A stretch of 64,000 nt of DNA, taken from NCBI GenBank assembly GCA_035524275.1, contig DATKPC010000037.1, positions 1 to 64,000 of the forward strand. Direction: 5' to 3'. A model generated the notes under the pieces. The model saw nothing but the letters and a program-made list of their open reading frames with translations, ran no database searches and was not told where the DNA came from. Positions 63,937-64,000 of this stretch are shown piece by piece. Within the stretch, counting starts at the first letter, position 1. The number at the start of each line of letters is the position of its first letter. Origin of the DNA: DATKPC01 sp035524275 (GTDB lineage Bacteria; Pseudomonadota; Gammaproteobacteria; Burkholderiales; Burkholderiaceae_F). A program made the translations under genes and the position numbers.

Positions 63937-64000
63937 GTGAGAATCCGAATCATTCCGGATGCGATGGGCGGCAGCAACGGGCGCGGCGTGTTGTCCTGGC
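63937..64000 (+). CDS. Possible start of a gene cut by the right edge
   Basis: A GTG with GGAG five nt upstream opens a frame reading VRIRIIPDAMGGSNGRGVLSW to the edge. Only 21 residues are visible, too few to name a family. A GTG at 63934 is an alternative start. It could equally be a chance opening. Confidence 0.3.
   Translation, partial: MRIRIIPDAMGGSNGRGVLSW

Noticed and set aside
63603..63977. 124-codon minus-strand frame at the right end
   Set aside because: No ribosome-binding site, no family resemblance, atypical composition. Kept as spacer.

Overview
The window is a gene-dense, very GC-rich stretch of bacterial chromosome, almost entirely core genes. It reads as a betaproteobacterium of the Burkholderiales/Rhodocyclales type. 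The evidence is the gene orders purL-ppiC-bolA-yciB, tsaB-rimI-udg-lplT-alr-radA, tig-clpP-clpX-lon-hupB-tRNAs-ppiD and mltG-tmk-holB-pilZ-tatD, together with many 1-4 nt stop/start overlaps and GTG/TTG starts. The species cannot be named from sequence alone. I see no insertion sequence, prophage, CRISPR array or toxin-antitoxin locus.

Layout. 1-3750 (minus) is the hoxFUYH operon of an NAD+-reducing [NiFe]-hydrogenase, with hoxH cut by the left edge. It is divergent from a phosphofructokinase gene, and a perfect FNR/ANR-type palindrome lies between the two starts. 5051-9885 carries mfd (minus) divergent from ispD-ispF. 9917-12044 is an EnvZ/OmpR-type two-component pair. 12263-18943 holds a small exported protein, tsaB-rimI-uracil-DNA glycosylase, lplT, alanine racemase and radA. 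19016-22067 (minus) is hpnC-hpnD-hpnE, which makes squalene from farnesyl diphosphate.

22234-31531 is a proteostasis block: tRNA-Leu, trigger factor, ClpP, ClpX, Lon (behind a sigma-32-like promoter), HU, tRNA-Val, tRNA-Asp, a strong terminator and PpiD. 31499-36988 holds mnmH, tesA, an orphan ABC ATPase, the NAD(P)H-hydrate repair enzyme and an EAL/HDOD-like signalling protein. 37008-42920 holds purL behind a 3x15-bp tandem repeat, then ppiC, bolA and yciB on the other strand.

43290-52564 is the most accessory-like part. A medium-chain acyl-CoA ligase is followed by a complete LivKHMGF-type ABC transporter, two short-chain dehydrogenases and a hot-dog thioesterase, all on one strand. The arrangement suggests uptake and CoA-dependent breakdown of an organic acid rather than of leucine/isoleucine/valine. 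The rest (52718-63533) holds a large M16 metalloprotease, a GNAT acetyltransferase, an NRDE/TANGO2 protein, YgfZ, mltG-tmk-holB-pilZ-tatD and a nitronate-monooxygenase-like flavoprotein. The last 470 bases hold at most the start of one further gene.

The most interesting observations are regulatory: the FNR-like operator that can serve the hydrogenase and phosphofructokinase promoters symmetrically, the sigma-32-like lon promoter, symmetric -10 elements in two divergent spacers, and the purL tandem repeat. On the protein side, LivF has Arg in place of the Walker A Lys. I found no wholly new system.
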